DNA of 64,000 nucleotides, from positions 1 to 64,000 of the forward strand of contig NZ_JPEO01000016.1 in the NCBI RefSeq assembly GCF_000753795.1, in the 5' to 3' direction. Under the pieces are notes generated by a model. It had not been told where the DNA came from. It ran no database searches and saw only the letters and a list, made by a program, of their open reading frames with translations. This stretch comes from Shewanella mangrovi (lineage in GTDB: Bacteria > Pseudomonadota > Gammaproteobacteria > Enterobacterales > Shewanellaceae). The position numbers were made by a program, and so were the translations under genes. The number at the start of each line of letters is the position of its first letter. Position 1 is the first letter of the stretch. This document shows, one piece after another, positions 1 to 8,871 of this stretch.

Positions 1-26
1 ATAGGAGGTGGTTTAAGGGTGACAAT

Positions 27-58
27 AAAAATGCCACAGTCTACGCTGTGGCATTTTT
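27..58. terminator. Bidirectional intrinsic terminator after flgP
   Basis: A 13-bp perfect stem (27-39 with 46-58) has a 6-nt loop, and A and T tracts flank it on both sides. It lies just beyond the flgP stop codon on the minus strand. It could also end a plus-strand transcript entering from before the window. Confidence 0.85.
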
Positions 59-76
59 ATTGGTGCTAGCCAACGA

Positions 77-529
77 TTAGAAATAGGTGACCGAGCGGAT
101 CTCTTGTGGTCGGTTTTGTTGTTGGTAAAGCTGCCACACTGTCGCAAAGTCTAATGATAACTCGGTGACATAATGATCACCGGCAGGATAACTTGCAATG
201 ACCTTAGCACCGCGAATAACACCCGAGACAGACGCTTTAACCGTATCAGACTTCATCGCCCATTCACCAACGCTGCTGCTCCCCTGCAAATGTTGACCAT
301 AAACCTGCTCTGCCAGCTCACGATAAGCCGCGATTTTAGACGCTTGCATAGCCATTAATACCCTTTCTGCTTGGGTCTTACCGGGTTGAGACGCCAACGG
401 CGCATAACCCGTCGCAGTTAATGTCGGGAACTGTGCCGGCGGTACCGTTTCATACTGCACATATTTCTCTCGCGTAGAGGTGCAACCACTCAGCAACACA
501 AGCAACACCACTAGGGAAAACTTGCTCAT
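77..529 (-). CDS. flgP: FlgP-type LPP20-family outer-membrane lipoprotein
   Basis: This is a flagellar accessory lipoprotein. In Vibrio and Campylobacter, FlgP forms an outer-membrane ring or disc around the sheathed or high-torque motor. The 150-residue product begins with a short lipoprotein signal ending in the lipobox L-S-G-C, so Cys16 should be lipidated. The mature part has the alanine-rich helix with an A-Y-R-E-L-A stretch and the small beta domain typical of LPP20 proteins. The start overlaps the flgO stop by 4 bases (ATGA), so the pair is translationally coupled. The neighbouring flgO and flgT set the assignment apart from a generic LPP20 protein. It is well supported by family and context. 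Confidence 0.85.
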   Translation of the reverse strand: MSKFSLVVLLVLLSGCTSTREKYVQYETVPPAQFPTLTATGYAPLASQPGKTQAERVLMAMQASKIAAYRELAEQVYGQHLQGSSSVGEWAMKSDTVKASVSGVIRGAKVIASYPAGDHYVTELSLDFATVWQLYQQQNRPQEIRSVTYF

Positions 530-1134
530 TGTTCACCTCCTACATAATGCTCAGTCTCAATCCCACTGCGCTCGTGTCGATACAGCAAACCATTCTTAGA
601 AACGCTCGCATTCGATTCAGCCAGATATCCAGGTAACTGCTGCGCTGTAGCAAATGTATTTGCTGCTGAAGAAACATGATTGTCTGTGGTATCGATAATG
701 CGTGCATTTATTGCAACACCATCTCGGCTCAACGTCATGGTAGAGACCAGAACATGCGTCACACTGACATTAGCGGCAATTTTTTGCCAATCACGAGTCA
801 AAATAAACGTGCCATCTGCCGCCGCCTTAACGCTATCGCTCACATTGATATCGGTGACACGATAACCTCGTTGCTGGAAGGACGTCATCAAATCCTGCTG
901 CAACTGCACGGCCAGCGGATTGGTTTTGTCTAGACTTGCAGCATCCACAGGGGTTGCGATCAACAACATTTGCGCATCATTAAAATCATCACTGTGACGC
1001 ACTAAATCGTTCGTCAGTTGCTCAGCGATACCGAATAATGATGTCATCTGCTGTGGAGCTTGTGCATCACCGATGGGCGCAGTCGATGAGCAGCCGGCTA
1101 GCAAGGCAATCAAAGGTATGAGTGTTTTGTACAT
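526..1134 (-). CDS. flgO: FlgO-family outer-membrane lipoprotein
   Basis: FlgO is an outer-membrane flagellar accessory protein needed for full motility in Vibrio. The 202-residue product carries a lipoprotein signal with lipobox L-A-G-C (Cys15). It then has a FlgO-like domain, including a conserved 'D-F-N-D-A-Q-M-L-L-I-A-T-P-V' strand early on and a 'V-T-H-V-L-V-S-T-M' strand later. An AAGGAG ribosome site lies about 11 bases before the ATG. Transcription probably starts from a sigma-54-like element about 50 bases upstream. It is coupled to flgP and divergent from flgT, which is the usual flgT/flgO/flgP arrangement in Vibrio and Shewanella. Confidence 0.85.
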   Translation of the reverse strand: MYKTLIPLIALLAGCSSTAPIGDAQAPQQMTSLFGIAEQLTNDLVRHSDDFNDAQMLLIATPVDAASLDKTNPLAVQLQQDLMTSFQQRGYRVTDINVSDSVKAAADGTFILTRDWQKIAANVSVTHVLVSTMTLSRDGVAINARIIDTTDNHVSSAANTFATAQQLPGYLAESNASVSKNGLLYRHERSGIETEHYVGGEQ

Positions 1135-1185
1135 GGACCATCCAGCTCCTTAACGACATCATCTTTGTACATACTGCGACGTTGA

Positions 1186-1201
1186 AACAAGGATGATGCC
1201 A
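1186..1201 (-). promoter_or_regulatory. Sigma-54-like -24/-12 element for flgO-flgP
   Basis: On the minus strand, TGGCAT and TTG are separated by five bases, with the GG and the following G at the canonical 10-base spacing. The -12 element reads TTGT instead of TTGC, so the match is imperfect. It lies about 50 bases upstream of the flgO ATG. FlrC/sigma-54 control of these genes is known in Vibrio; here it is inferred. Confidence 0.4.
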
Positions 1202-1316
1202 TTGAATATTGCTACTTATATCGGCCTTGGTTGGCAAAACTTAACCGCCAATTCGACGACGTACCTGAGCACATCCGCCAAGAATGCATTTATTAAGCAA
1301 CACTTGTGCCGACTCA

Positions 1317-1332
1317 TGGCATAAAACTTGAA
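1317..1332 (+). promoter_or_regulatory. Sigma-54-like -24/-12 element for flgT
   Basis: TGGCAT, five bases, then TTGAA, with the GG-to-G spacing of sigma-54 promoters. The -12 position is TTGA rather than TTGC. A start site about 12 bases downstream would fall after 1335, which favours the later flgT ATG at 1416. Confidence 0.4.
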
Positions 1333-1415
1333 TCTTGATGAATAAAGACCGTTGGCGCCTAAAAATTGGCTCCTACACCCAAAGGTTTATAGACTCAATG
1401 CAGGACTCACTTCGT

Positions 1416-2561
1416 ATGATTCGCATATTTTTATTACTGCTATTGATGCTGGTGTTCCCATCTGCTCACGCAGCATGGGTGACAATTACTGGCGAAGCCA
1501 ATATTGTCAAAGGTGATGTCAATGCCGCCCGTCAACAAGCGATTAAACATGCGCTAAATATGGCAGTGATCACCAATGGCGGTAGTATTAATGCACAGCA
1601 AACAGTAACTAACGGCATTCTTAACCAAAATGCGGAGCTGACCAATACTGCAGCCTATAGCAGTCTCGAAATCGTTAAAGAACAGCATAAGAACAATCGC
1701 ATCGAAGTGACTATTCGTGTTGATCTGCTCCAGAATATTAATGAAGGGTGCGTCAGCAATGCCCTCAAAGCGCCACTTTATCTCCCGCGCGCGATTGTAT
1801 TTGACCGTAAGCAACTGCGTTACGGCAAAATGGAAGAATTTCCACAAGCGCTATCGCAAAAGCTTGCCGCAGTACTAGGTCGCAATTCATCAAAGGTCTA
1901 TCCAAAACTCGATTTAACTAACAGTGTACCAAGCCAGATCTTTAACAATGAACATCGTGGCGACAGCGCCAGTTGGCTCAACCAGCAAACCAATACGCTC
2001 TATCTGTTACTCCCTGAAGTAGAAGATATGGCGATGGCATCGTCACCATCGGGCATCAGCTCACTTTGGGATAAACAACAGCGCGACTTTCGCTTAAAAA
2101 TGTCGCTCGTTCATAGTATTAGCGGCGAAACTATTTGGCAAAAAGAATATCAATTCACAACGGATTGGGATTTTGACGCCAACGCCGATGCCAAACCTAT
2201 TAGCGATGCATTTTGGCAATCGAGCTATGGCAGCGCCATTGGCAACCTACTTAATCAAGTCAGTTTGGATCTTGATGACGCCTTAGGCTGCCGCCCGACT
2301 ATGGCACAGGTCATCGCTAAACAAGGTCAACGCGTCATTCTCAATCTGGGTAGAAAAAGTGGTGTACGCACGGGGGATAAATTTAATGTGGTGTTACAAC
2401 ACAATTTCCCTGATCGGGTGGGCCAAACGCGTACCATCGCCAAAGCGACAGCCGTGCAAGTCACCATCGACCAGATAACCGATGACACATCTACCGCATT
2501 ACTTAACGCAATGGACGATGGCTCAGGTATCCAAATAAACGATATTGCGCTTAAGAATTAA
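1416..2561 (+). CDS. flgT: Flagellar assembly protein FlgT
   Basis: FlgT builds the periplasmic H-ring around the basal body in sheathed polar flagella and helps anchor the motor. The product from this start is 381 residues. It opens with a clean Sec signal (about 19 residues, ending S-A-H-A) followed by A-W-V-T-I-T-G, the usual mature N-terminus of the family. The C-terminal domain has the 'N-L-G-R-K-S-G-V-R-T-G-D' beta-barrel motif. The reading frame extends upstream to 1335, but an AGGA about 10 bases before 1416, the signal-peptide position and the putative promoter all favour 1416. An ATG at 1398 is also possible. Divergent from flgO-flgP. Confidence 0.88.
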   Translation: MIRIFLLLLLMLVFPSAHAAWVTITGEANIVKGDVNAARQQAIKHALNMAVITNGGSINAQQTVTNGILNQNAELTNTAAYSSLEIVKEQHKNNRIEVTIRVDLLQNINEGCVSNALKAPLYLPRAIVFDRKQLRYGKMEEFPQALSQKLAAVLGRNSSKVYPKLDLTNSVPSQIFNNEHRGDSASWLNQQTNTLYLLLPEVEDMAMASSPSGISSLWDKQQRDFRLKMSLVHSISGETIWQKEYQFTTDWDFDANADAKPISDAFWQSSYGSAIGNLLNQVSLDLDDALGCRPTMAQVIAKQGQRVILNLGRKSGVRTGDKFNVVLQHNFPDRVGQTRTIAKATAVQVTIDQITDDTSTALLNAMDDGSGIQINDIALKN

Positions 2562-2601
2562 GCAGTTAGACAATTAAACTTTTATTGGAATCTAAAAACA
2601 G

Positions 2602-2607
2602 TATAAT
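2602..2607 (+). promoter_or_regulatory. -10 box before tRNA-Arg
   Basis: A perfect TATAAT sits 8 bases before the mature tRNA 5' end, with no convincing -35. It probably starts the tRNA transcript and may continue into the Maf-like gene, since no terminator is seen between them. Confidence 0.5.
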
Positions 2608-2615
2608 CGTTGCGT

Positions 2616-2691
<76 letters not shown>

Positions 2692-2739
2692 GTCAGCGTT
2701 GTAGAGAATCCAAAGCACTCAGAACTTAAGGCCTCACAC

Positions 2740-4062
2740 ATGACAGAACTCTTTCAGACCAACGTTGACGTCATTCAATCTCGTTGGCCACAAGCTGCAA
2801 TGGTCCTCAAGCAGCAAAATATTGATAGTCTTGATGCCGCTTTGGTGACCGGTTCTAATCAAACGATTAGCATAAATGGTGTTCAATTGAGTAGTCGCCA
2901 TGACCGCGTTGCAGAAACACAACTATTTTTAAGTACCCTACCAAACGACATAAAGCATGCCACTCTTTATGGTTTTGGTATGGGAGATATTCCTTCTATC
3001 GCGTTGGAGGAAGGACGACTGGATCAACTGGACATTTGCATCCTGAATCCAACAATCTTTGCTTTAGTACTGAGTTATACGGATCAAACTGCGTGGCTAT
3101 CTCACCCTGGAGTATCTTTAGAACTGCAGCCGAAGCAAAATCGGTTGAGAAAGCCCTATCTGGTCGTTCCTGCAGATTTAGAACTTATCTCTGATGAAAA
3201 TGCGAGACTGCGTGATTTATTGATGTATGAGTTAAATCTGAATTATGCGAATAGTAGTCATAAGAATGACAACCCTGCGATTATGCAACGCTTTGAAGAT
3301 AATCGTACATTCATGCAGCAAGATCCCGATGTTAGCGCCTTAAAAAATACTGTGGCCTCAACATCGGCTGTTGTCATTGGCTCTGGCCCCTCATTAGAGC
3401 AACAATATGAGAAACTGGCTGCACTTTGTCTACGTTCTGAAAGACCGATAATAATCGCCGTTGATACCGCTTTGAGAGGGCTTCTGCACCACAACATTAC
3501 ACCAGATATCGTGGTTTCAATTGACGGTCTAGTTTCCTTCCAATTGCCACTGGAAAAAACTGATGCGATTAAACTCGTCTATTTCCCGAGGGTCAGAACA
3601 GAAAATATTCAAGAGTGGCGCGGCTCACGTTACAACGCACTAGGTGATACCCAACTCTACGATAATCTGGCAACGCAATTTCCCGAGAAAACTCGTCTTT
3701 ATGCAAATGGCAGCGTACTCCATCCTGCCATAGATATTGCAGTTCTATTAGGGTGCCAAGATATTTATCTGTGCGGCAGTGATTTTTGTTTTTGCGGTAA
3801 TAAGAGTCATGCCTTTTGGGATGAATACGCCGTCAAAGATAAAAACATCTCATATTGGATGAGTCTTGAACAAAAAAATGTTCAAAGTGCAGTACATTGG
3901 GTTATTAATGGATATGGCGAGAAGGTAGCGACTAACCTGAACTTCAGGTCCTTTTTAAGGAGTTTAGAGTTGTACCTAGAAAAGCACCCTACAACCCGTT
4001 TCCATCAGTGCAGTAAGGACAGTGCGAAAGTCATTGGGGCAGATTTTAGAGAATTACCATGA
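2740..4062 (+). CDS. Maf-type motility accessory factor (DUF115, MptE-like fold)
   Basis: Maf proteins are candidate transferases that place nonulosonic acids such as pseudaminic acid on flagellin in Campylobacter, Aeromonas and Shewanella. The 440-residue product has the DUF115 signature: a glycine-rich 'V-I-G-S-G-P-S-L' at about residue 211, then 'A-V-D-T-A-L-R-G-L-L' and 'P-D-I-V-V-S-I-D-G' near 240-264, and a late 'C-G-S-D-F-C-F'. It is shorter than many Maf proteins (often 600 or more residues). The ATG at 2740 has an AAGG 8 bases upstream; the frame also runs back into the tRNA, which cannot be coding. The pse operon nearby supports a flagellin role. It is coupled to the next gene by a 4-base overlap. 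Confidence 0.82.
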   Translation: MTELFQTNVDVIQSRWPQAAMVLKQQNIDSLDAALVTGSNQTISINGVQLSSRHDRVAETQLFLSTLPNDIKHATLYGFGMGDIPSIALEEGRLDQLDICILNPTIFALVLSYTDQTAWLSHPGVSLELQPKQNRLRKPYLVVPADLELISDENARLRDLLMYELNLNYANSSHKNDNPAIMQRFEDNRTFMQQDPDVSALKNTVASTSAVVIGSGPSLEQQYEKLAALCLRSERPIIIAVDTALRGLLHHNITPDIVVSIDGLVSFQLPLEKTDAIKLVYFPRVRTENIQEWRGSRYNALGDTQLYDNLATQFPEKTRLYANGSVLHPAIDIAVLLGCQDIYLCGSDFCFCGNKSHAFWDEYAVKDKNISYWMSLEQKNVQSAVHWVINGYGEKVATNLNFRSFLRSLELYLEKHPTTRFHQCSKDSAKVIGADFRELP

Positions 4063-4301
4063 ATAACGAAAAAATCATTACATTAGCAAGAGAAACTGCC
4101 ACCCTATTTAGGTTAGGCCATGAGGCTGAAGCATCCGTGTTGATGCGCAAGTTAATCGATACATTGCAACTGCGATTACAAGAACAGACACTGCCCAACC
4201 AAGTGCTGACTATTTTTCCCCAAATGCTTAGTTCACAAGAGCGACGCGACTGGCTAGGGTTAGCGGATACGTTAGAGTACGAGTTGACTCTCTTAATGTA
4301 G
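4059..4301 (+). CDS. Small hypothetical protein coupled to the Maf gene
   Basis: I do not recognise this 80-residue protein. It starts inside the maf stop codon (ATGA overlap), so it is very likely translated together with it. The sequence is mostly predicted amphipathic helix, rich in Leu, Glu, Arg and Gln, without signal peptide, membrane segment or cysteines, and it ends acidic and leucine-rich. The size and helical character would fit a chaperone-like or adaptor partner of the Maf enzyme or of flagellin, but that is only inference from position. Confidence 0.7.
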   Translation: MNNEKIITLARETATLFRLGHEAEASVLMRKLIDTLQLRLQEQTLPNQVLTIFPQMLSSQERRDWLGLADTLEYELTLLM

Positions 4302-4383
4302 TTCACATTCACAACGTGATTTTTTAATATCTACTAACAACGTCTGTTTTCTCACTTCACTCAAACAGCAAGGCCAATATCTG

Positions 4384-5457
4384 ATGAAAGTTTCAATTAT
4401 TACAGCCACATATAATAGTGAGAAAACACTAAAATCCTGTTTAGAAAGTGTTGCACAGCAAAGCGCTATAGAGTCCATCGAACATATAGTTATTGATGGT
4501 CGTTCAAGCGACTCTACTATAACGATTGTCAATCAATATAAACATGTAAGCAAGGTAGTCTCAGCAAAGGATCGCGGAATATACCATGCCTTCAATCGAG
4601 GGATAGAATTAGCTTCAGGCGATCTCCTATACTTTCTAAATGCCGATGATGAGTTTTATGATACGGACGTTATAGAACAAGTGTTGAAAGAGATGACCCC
4701 TGAATACAATTTTTACTGTGGAACTATTTACTGTGTGAATCAACTAACTAGCGAATCCTTTTTTAGCGTTAGCAAACTAGATAAATCACAAAATTTTGAT
4801 CCACCTCACCAAGCTTTTTTTTGCCGTAAAACTCTCTTTGACCAACTAGGTCCATTCAATGAATGTCTAACTATCGCTGCCGATGCGTATTTTATGAAAA
4901 AAGTCATAAAACACGCTAAGGGCTTATTCACCTCTAGGCCTATCGCAAGATTCAGTCTACAAGGTACTAGTTCTGACTTTAAAAACCGTGCAAAAATGAC
5001 ATCACAGTATGCAATTATTGATACTCTCCTAGAGTCTAGTACTGAAAACTCTCAATTATCAGAAAAACTAGCACTACAATCTAAGAATGTTATATTATTC
5101 AAACAATTAATGTTAAACATCATACGAGATCAAGTACCGTTGGAGCCACTAAAAGGTAAAAGAATTGCAATTTTTGGAGCACGAGAACTATCACAATGGT
5201 TTTATCATTACTTAGCCTTAAAAAATATATCGGTAATGTGTCTTGTTGTATCATCGACAAAAAACTTGCCATTCTTTGACGAATTCCAGGTAATCGGACT
5301 CCCTCATCTACATGAGAAAAGACCTGAGGTTATTATTAATTGCATTGAAGGTTCTCATGAAACTGAGATTGGCTCTCTAATTAATACATATTGCCCCGAA
5401 GCAACGCTGATAAGTTGGAGAGCATTCTGTTCAGTGAATAATAAAAGTTCATTTTAA
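4384..5457 (+). CDS. GT2 glycosyltransferase with C-terminal Rossmann-like module
   Basis: Residues 1 to about 230 form a family 2 glycosyltransferase: 'V-S-I-I-T-A-T-Y-N-S' at the start, 'V-I-D-G-R-S-S-D-S-T', and a nucleotide-sugar/metal motif N-A-D-D near residue 87. It resembles transferases of the WcaA/colanic type. From about residue 258 a second domain begins with 'R-I-A-I-F-G-A-R-E-L-S', a glycine-poor version of a dinucleotide-binding start. The same kind of module occurs in three other genes of this cassette. The base composition is more AT-rich than in the flagellar genes upstream. Sugar donor and acceptor cannot be read from sequence. Confidence 0.8.
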   Translation: MKVSIITATYNSEKTLKSCLESVAQQSAIESIEHIVIDGRSSDSTITIVNQYKHVSKVVSAKDRGIYHAFNRGIELASGDLLYFLNADDEFYDTDVIEQVLKEMTPEYNFYCGTIYCVNQLTSESFFSVSKLDKSQNFDPPHQAFFCRKTLFDQLGPFNECLTIAADAYFMKKVIKHAKGLFTSRPIARFSLQGTSSDFKNRAKMTSQYAIIDTLLESSTENSQLSEKLALQSKNVILFKQLMLNIIRDQVPLEPLKGKRIAIFGARELSQWFYHYLALKNISVMCLVVSSTKNLPFFDEFQVIGLPHLHEKRPEVIINCIEGSHETEIGSLINTYCPEATLISWRAFCSVNNKSSF

Positions 5458-5521
5458 ATTAGCGAGTAAAAATAAATATTTTATGTATCAACTCCAATTA
5501 AGAATCAAATAAGGTTTCAAT

Positions 5522-6766
5522 TTGACTAAGATAAAAGTTGTTCACTTGATTGCAGGAAATATAAATGGCGGGGCAGCTAGGGGAGCGTACTGGCTGCACA
5601 AGGGATTATTGGAACAAGGAATTGATTCAACTATTATAACTTCAAGTGAGTTGACCTTAGGCGAACCTGAAATAATAGGCATTCTTAACGAAGAGAATAA
5701 AGAACTTTATAAAAATAATTTACAATCAGAAAAAAAAATATTATCTGAATATTCAAATAAATCAGCTGAACTTTTTAGCACAGGATTATTTGGTTTCAAA
5801 CTTAAAAGCTTAGATAAAATAAAAAAATCAGATATTATACACTTACACTGGGTAAATGATAACTTTCTCGACATTTCAGAACTTAGTTTATTTAATAAGC
5901 CAATTATATGGACTCTTAGAGACATGTGGCCAATTACAGGTGGATGTCATTACGCCATTAATTGCGAACGTTACAAATCCAAATGCGGAAAATGTCCATT
6001 ACTTGGAAGTGAAATAGAATCTGACCTATCTGAATTTGTCCAGCAGCGCAAGGAAGATTTATTACCTAAAGATATTTATTATGTAGGTATTAGTAAATGG
6101 ATAACTGAGCAGGCAAGGCTTAGTCAAATATTAAGAGGAAAGAAAGTATCCACTATTGCTAATTGTATAGATACTTTAGAATATTTCCCTATAGATAAAT
6201 CCCAATCTCGCTCCATACTTGGAATTAATACGCCTAAGAAAATCATTCTTATTGGGGCAACAAGAATAAAAGATAGCTATAAGGGATTTAATCTTTTAAA
6301 AAATGTGTTAGGCAATCTAGATAAAGAAAAATATTTTTTGGCGGTATTTGGAGCCGTAAATGACGCGGATATTAGTCAATTTGGATTTGAATATAAACGG
6401 TTTGGATATCTTTATGATACCGTATCTTTGAGGCTAGTATATTCGGCTTCGGATGTGTTCTTATGCACAAGCACCCTAGAAGCCTTTGGAAAAACAGTAG
6501 CAGAATCGATGTCATGTGGAACACCTGTCGTATGTTTTGATTGCTGCGGACCTAGTGAAATAGTGGAACATAACACCTCTGGTTATAAAGCGAAGCCTTA
6601 CGATACTCAGGACATGGTGAATGGTATAAACCATATTTGTTTTTCTCCTAACTATAAGGATATTTCATCATCCGCAAACAAACGAATACTCAATTTTTTT
6701 GATAAAAGTAAAGCCGCCGAAAAATATGCAAAATTATATTTATCAATAAAATCAGGCAGCAATTAA
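5522..6766 (+). CDS. GT4-family glycosyltransferase (TTG start)
   Basis: A GT-B retaining glycosyltransferase of 414 residues. The N-terminus has 'K-V-V-H-L-I-A-G-N-I-N-G-G-A-A-R-G', a glycine loop typical of GT4. The C-terminal half carries the E-x7-E donor motif within 'E-A-F-G-K-T-V-A-E-S-M-S-C-G-T-P-V' (about residues 319-335). Residues 141-158 hold a four-cysteine cluster (C-x6-C-x6-C-x2-C) seen in a subset of GT4 enzymes, possibly metal binding. The start is a TTG with AAGG 7 bases upstream; no earlier ATG is available. Very AT-rich coding sequence. Confidence 0.82.
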   Translation: MTKIKVVHLIAGNINGGAARGAYWLHKGLLEQGIDSTIITSSELTLGEPEIIGILNEENKELYKNNLQSEKKILSEYSNKSAELFSTGLFGFKLKSLDKIKKSDIIHLHWVNDNFLDISELSLFNKPIIWTLRDMWPITGGCHYAINCERYKSKCGKCPLLGSEIESDLSEFVQQRKEDLLPKDIYYVGISKWITEQARLSQILRGKKVSTIANCIDTLEYFPIDKSQSRSILGINTPKKIILIGATRIKDSYKGFNLLKNVLGNLDKEKYFLAVFGAVNDADISQFGFEYKRFGYLYDTVSLRLVYSASDVFLCTSTLEAFGKTVAESMSCGTPVVCFDCCGPSEIVEHNTSGYKAKPYDTQDMVNGINHICFSPNYKDISSSANKRILNFFDKSKAAEKYAKLYLSIKSGSN

Positions 6767-6789
6767 ATTTAAGTAAACTAGCTAGAATC

Positions 6790-7941
6790 ATGATAAAAAG
6801 CAATATAGATATAAATATATATGAGGGTGAAATGATAGAGAAAAAAAAAGCATATATATATGGAGCAGGAACATATGCACTAACCGAATTCTATCGAATA
6901 TCTAATCATTATGATATATTAGGAATTGTTGTTAGCGATCCGCAATGTGAACCTGAAAAATTAATGAATACTCCCGTTATATCTCTGAGGGAGATAAAAA
7001 ATAAAAATTCATTTTTTATCATATGCTCGACTTATTTTGACGAAATATCAAACACTCTTTCAAATAACGGATTCAATAACTACATAACAATAGAAGAATT
7101 AACTAAGAATGGAACTATTCTTGGTGAAAAAATGATATTAGAATCCAAATTTATCGAAATCAAGAATAGAATAATAGATAATATAGTTAACCTCACATCC
7201 ATAGAAGATAGCATAACACTTGATAATGTTATAGTTTCGCTTACGTCATATCCAAAACGTTTCAAAAATCTTTATATAGTTATTGAATCGATAAAAAAGC
7301 AAATATGGAAACCCAAAAAGATAATTCTATGGATATACACAGATGATTACAAAAAGCTACCAAATAAAGTATTAAAAATTCAAGATGAACTATTTGAAAT
7401 TCGCCAATGTGAGGATTTAAAGTCATATAAAAAATTAATCCCTGCGTTAGCGGAGTTTCCAAATGAGATTATTGTAACTGCAGATGATGATTTATACTAT
7501 TGGCCTAGCTGGTTAAAGGAATTGGTCGAAATATATAGAGAGAGTAATAATGCAGTTGTTGCCCACAGAGTTCATAGAATTACTAGTGAAAATGTAAACA
7601 AATACCAATTATGGAAACACGCATATACCGGTCCTGAGTCTCAAAAAATATCACCTTGGAATTTCCCTACTGGAGTTGCTGGTATTTTATATCCGAGTAA
7701 CTGCTTCCACTCAGACGTACTTAATCCAGAGTTATTTATGGGATTATGCCCAACTGCTGATGACATATGGTTCTACTGGATGTTTAGACTTAAAGGCTAC
7801 AGCGCAATTGGAACTGGCAGAAAAGATTCGTGGGTATCTATAGATAATTATGGAACACCAAATCTATATGAAGAAAACGTTTTAAAAAATGGAAATAATA
7901 GACAATTAAAAAATATGATTGAGAGATATGGATTTATATAA
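6790..7941 (+). CDS. Glycosyltransferase with N-terminal Rossmann-like module
   Basis: The first 110 residues contain the cassette's shared module: 'A-Y-I-Y-G-A-G-T-Y-A-L' followed by beta strands ending in 'I-I-C-S-T-Y-F'. From about residue 148 comes a glycosyltransferase domain of a type found in capsule loci: 'S-L-T-S-Y-P-K-R-F', then 'D-L-K-S-Y-K-K-L-I-P-A-L' and the acidic 'T-A-D-D-D-L-Y-Y-W' near 231, the likely metal/nucleotide-sugar site. An internal ATG at 6832 lies just behind a GAGGGTG and is an alternative start. No signal or membrane segment. Confidence 0.75.
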   Translation: MIKSNIDINIYEGEMIEKKKAYIYGAGTYALTEFYRISNHYDILGIVVSDPQCEPEKLMNTPVISLREIKNKNSFFIICSTYFDEISNTLSNNGFNNYITIEELTKNGTILGEKMILESKFIEIKNRIIDNIVNLTSIEDSITLDNVIVSLTSYPKRFKNLYIVIESIKKQIWKPKKIILWIYTDDYKKLPNKVLKIQDELFEIRQCEDLKSYKKLIPALAEFPNEIIVTADDDLYYWPSWLKELVEIYRESNNAVVAHRVHRITSENVNKYQLWKHAYTGPESQKISPWNFPTGVAGILYPSNCFHSDVLNPELFMGLCPTADDIWFYWMFRLKGYSAIGTGRKDSWVSIDNYGTPNLYEENVLKNGNNRQLKNMIERYGFI

Positions 7942-8246
7942 AAATGATCTCTACATTATTTTCAACAATAAAAATATACGGTTGAATTATAAATATTTGA
8001 TAAAACCTATTGTTTTTATTCTATGATTTACACCTGTAGTTTCCTTCACTATAGAACAACTGAAAAATCGTAGATATCTATAAAATTTTATTCTATATTT
8101 AAAATATACTATTTGAATATTTTAAATATATAGTTAAATTTAAAAAATGACAATATTTAGCCACATACAAAACCATAAAAAAACCATAAAAAACCACATA
8201 TTAGCATTGTGTTTTAATAAGCTAAATTTTAAGACGTTTAATAAAT
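7942..8246. other. AT-rich convergent intergenic gap
   Basis: No gene is supported here. The stretch separates rightward from leftward glycan genes. It holds a long AT-only inverted repeat (8094-8130) and a short tandem 'accataaaaaa' motif near 8170-8195. A 66-codon open frame starting at 8147 has no ribosome site, is lysine/asparagine-rich and runs into the end of the convergent gene, so it is not called. Confidence 0.6.
8094..8130. repeat. AT-only inverted repeat between convergent genes
   Basis: Perfect 14-base arms at 8094-8107 and 8117-8130 with a 9-base loop, all A/T in the stem. It could act as a weak bidirectional terminator, but in such AT-rich DNA it could also be chance. Confidence 0.4.
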
Positions 8247-8849
8247 TCATTTTTTATAAAACACATAGAAATCTGAAAATGTACCTAAGAGATTATCTCC
8301 ATAGTATGGGTAAATATTCTTTACTTTTTCAAAAATTTCCCATCTAGGAAAGTTATCTGCCACATACTTTGTAAAATTTCTATGTTTAACATGTGCTACC
8401 TCAACATCTGCATTATCATCAGTATCACTAGAATATATAATTACATATTTTAGAGAAGTATCAAATAGTTGTTTCATATACTTTTCAAATACATTATCTT
8501 CTATCAAATGGTAAATAACATCTAAAGATAATGCTAAGTCACATTTCGGAGGAACATATTTTTCTACTAAAAAGAATTTTTTTGTATCGTCTTCTATAAA
8601 TTTTTCCCTACAAATATTTACTGCTGTTTCACTAACATCAAGTCCTATGTATTCTTGATAGTTGGCATATGATAACTGGTTACCATCACCACAACCAAAC
8701 TCAACCACAGTAATTACATTGTTCTTAACTACAAAATCATTAATAAAACCTGCTTTAAATTCTGCGAATTTATTATATGATCCCGCTCCAGAATTGCCAC
8801 CAGATTGATATCTTTTATCCCAGTAAACTGCTGAATTAAAATTTTTCAT
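8247..8849 (-). CDS. Class I SAM-dependent methyltransferase
   Basis: A 200-residue Rossmann methyltransferase. Motif I is 'V-V-E-F-G-C-G-D-G-N-Q' at about residues 48-58, followed by an acidic ribose-binding strand 'Y-I-G-L-D-V-S' near 68-73 and motif IV-like 'D-L-A-L-S-L-D-V-I-Y-H-L'. The N-terminal 'Y-W-D-K-R-Y-Q-S-G-G-N-S-G' loop is common in sugar or small-molecule methyltransferases of glycan loci. It is the last gene of the leftward series and is AT-rich. The likely role is methylation of a flagellar or surface sugar. Confidence 0.78.
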   Translation of the reverse strand: MKNFNSAVYWDKRYQSGGNSGAGSYNKFAEFKAGFINDFVVKNNVITVVEFGCGDGNQLSYANYQEYIGLDVSETAVNICREKFIEDDTKKFFLVEKYVPPKCDLALSLDVIYHLIEDNVFEKYMKQLFDTSLKYVIIYSSDTDDNADVEVAHVKHRNFTKYVADNFPRWEIFEKVKNIYPYYGDNLLGTFSDFYVFYKK

Positions 8850-8871
8850 TCATAACCTATAATAATTTAAA

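Noticed and set aside
8160-8200. Short tandem 'accataaaaaa' copies as a CRISPR-like or repeat array
   Set aside because: There are only two or three imperfect copies without spacers, as expected by chance in very AT-rich DNA.
8147-8347. A 66-codon rightward open frame in the AT-rich gap
   Set aside because: It has no ribosome site, is low-complexity and lysine/asparagine-rich, and overlaps the end of the convergent methyltransferase gene.
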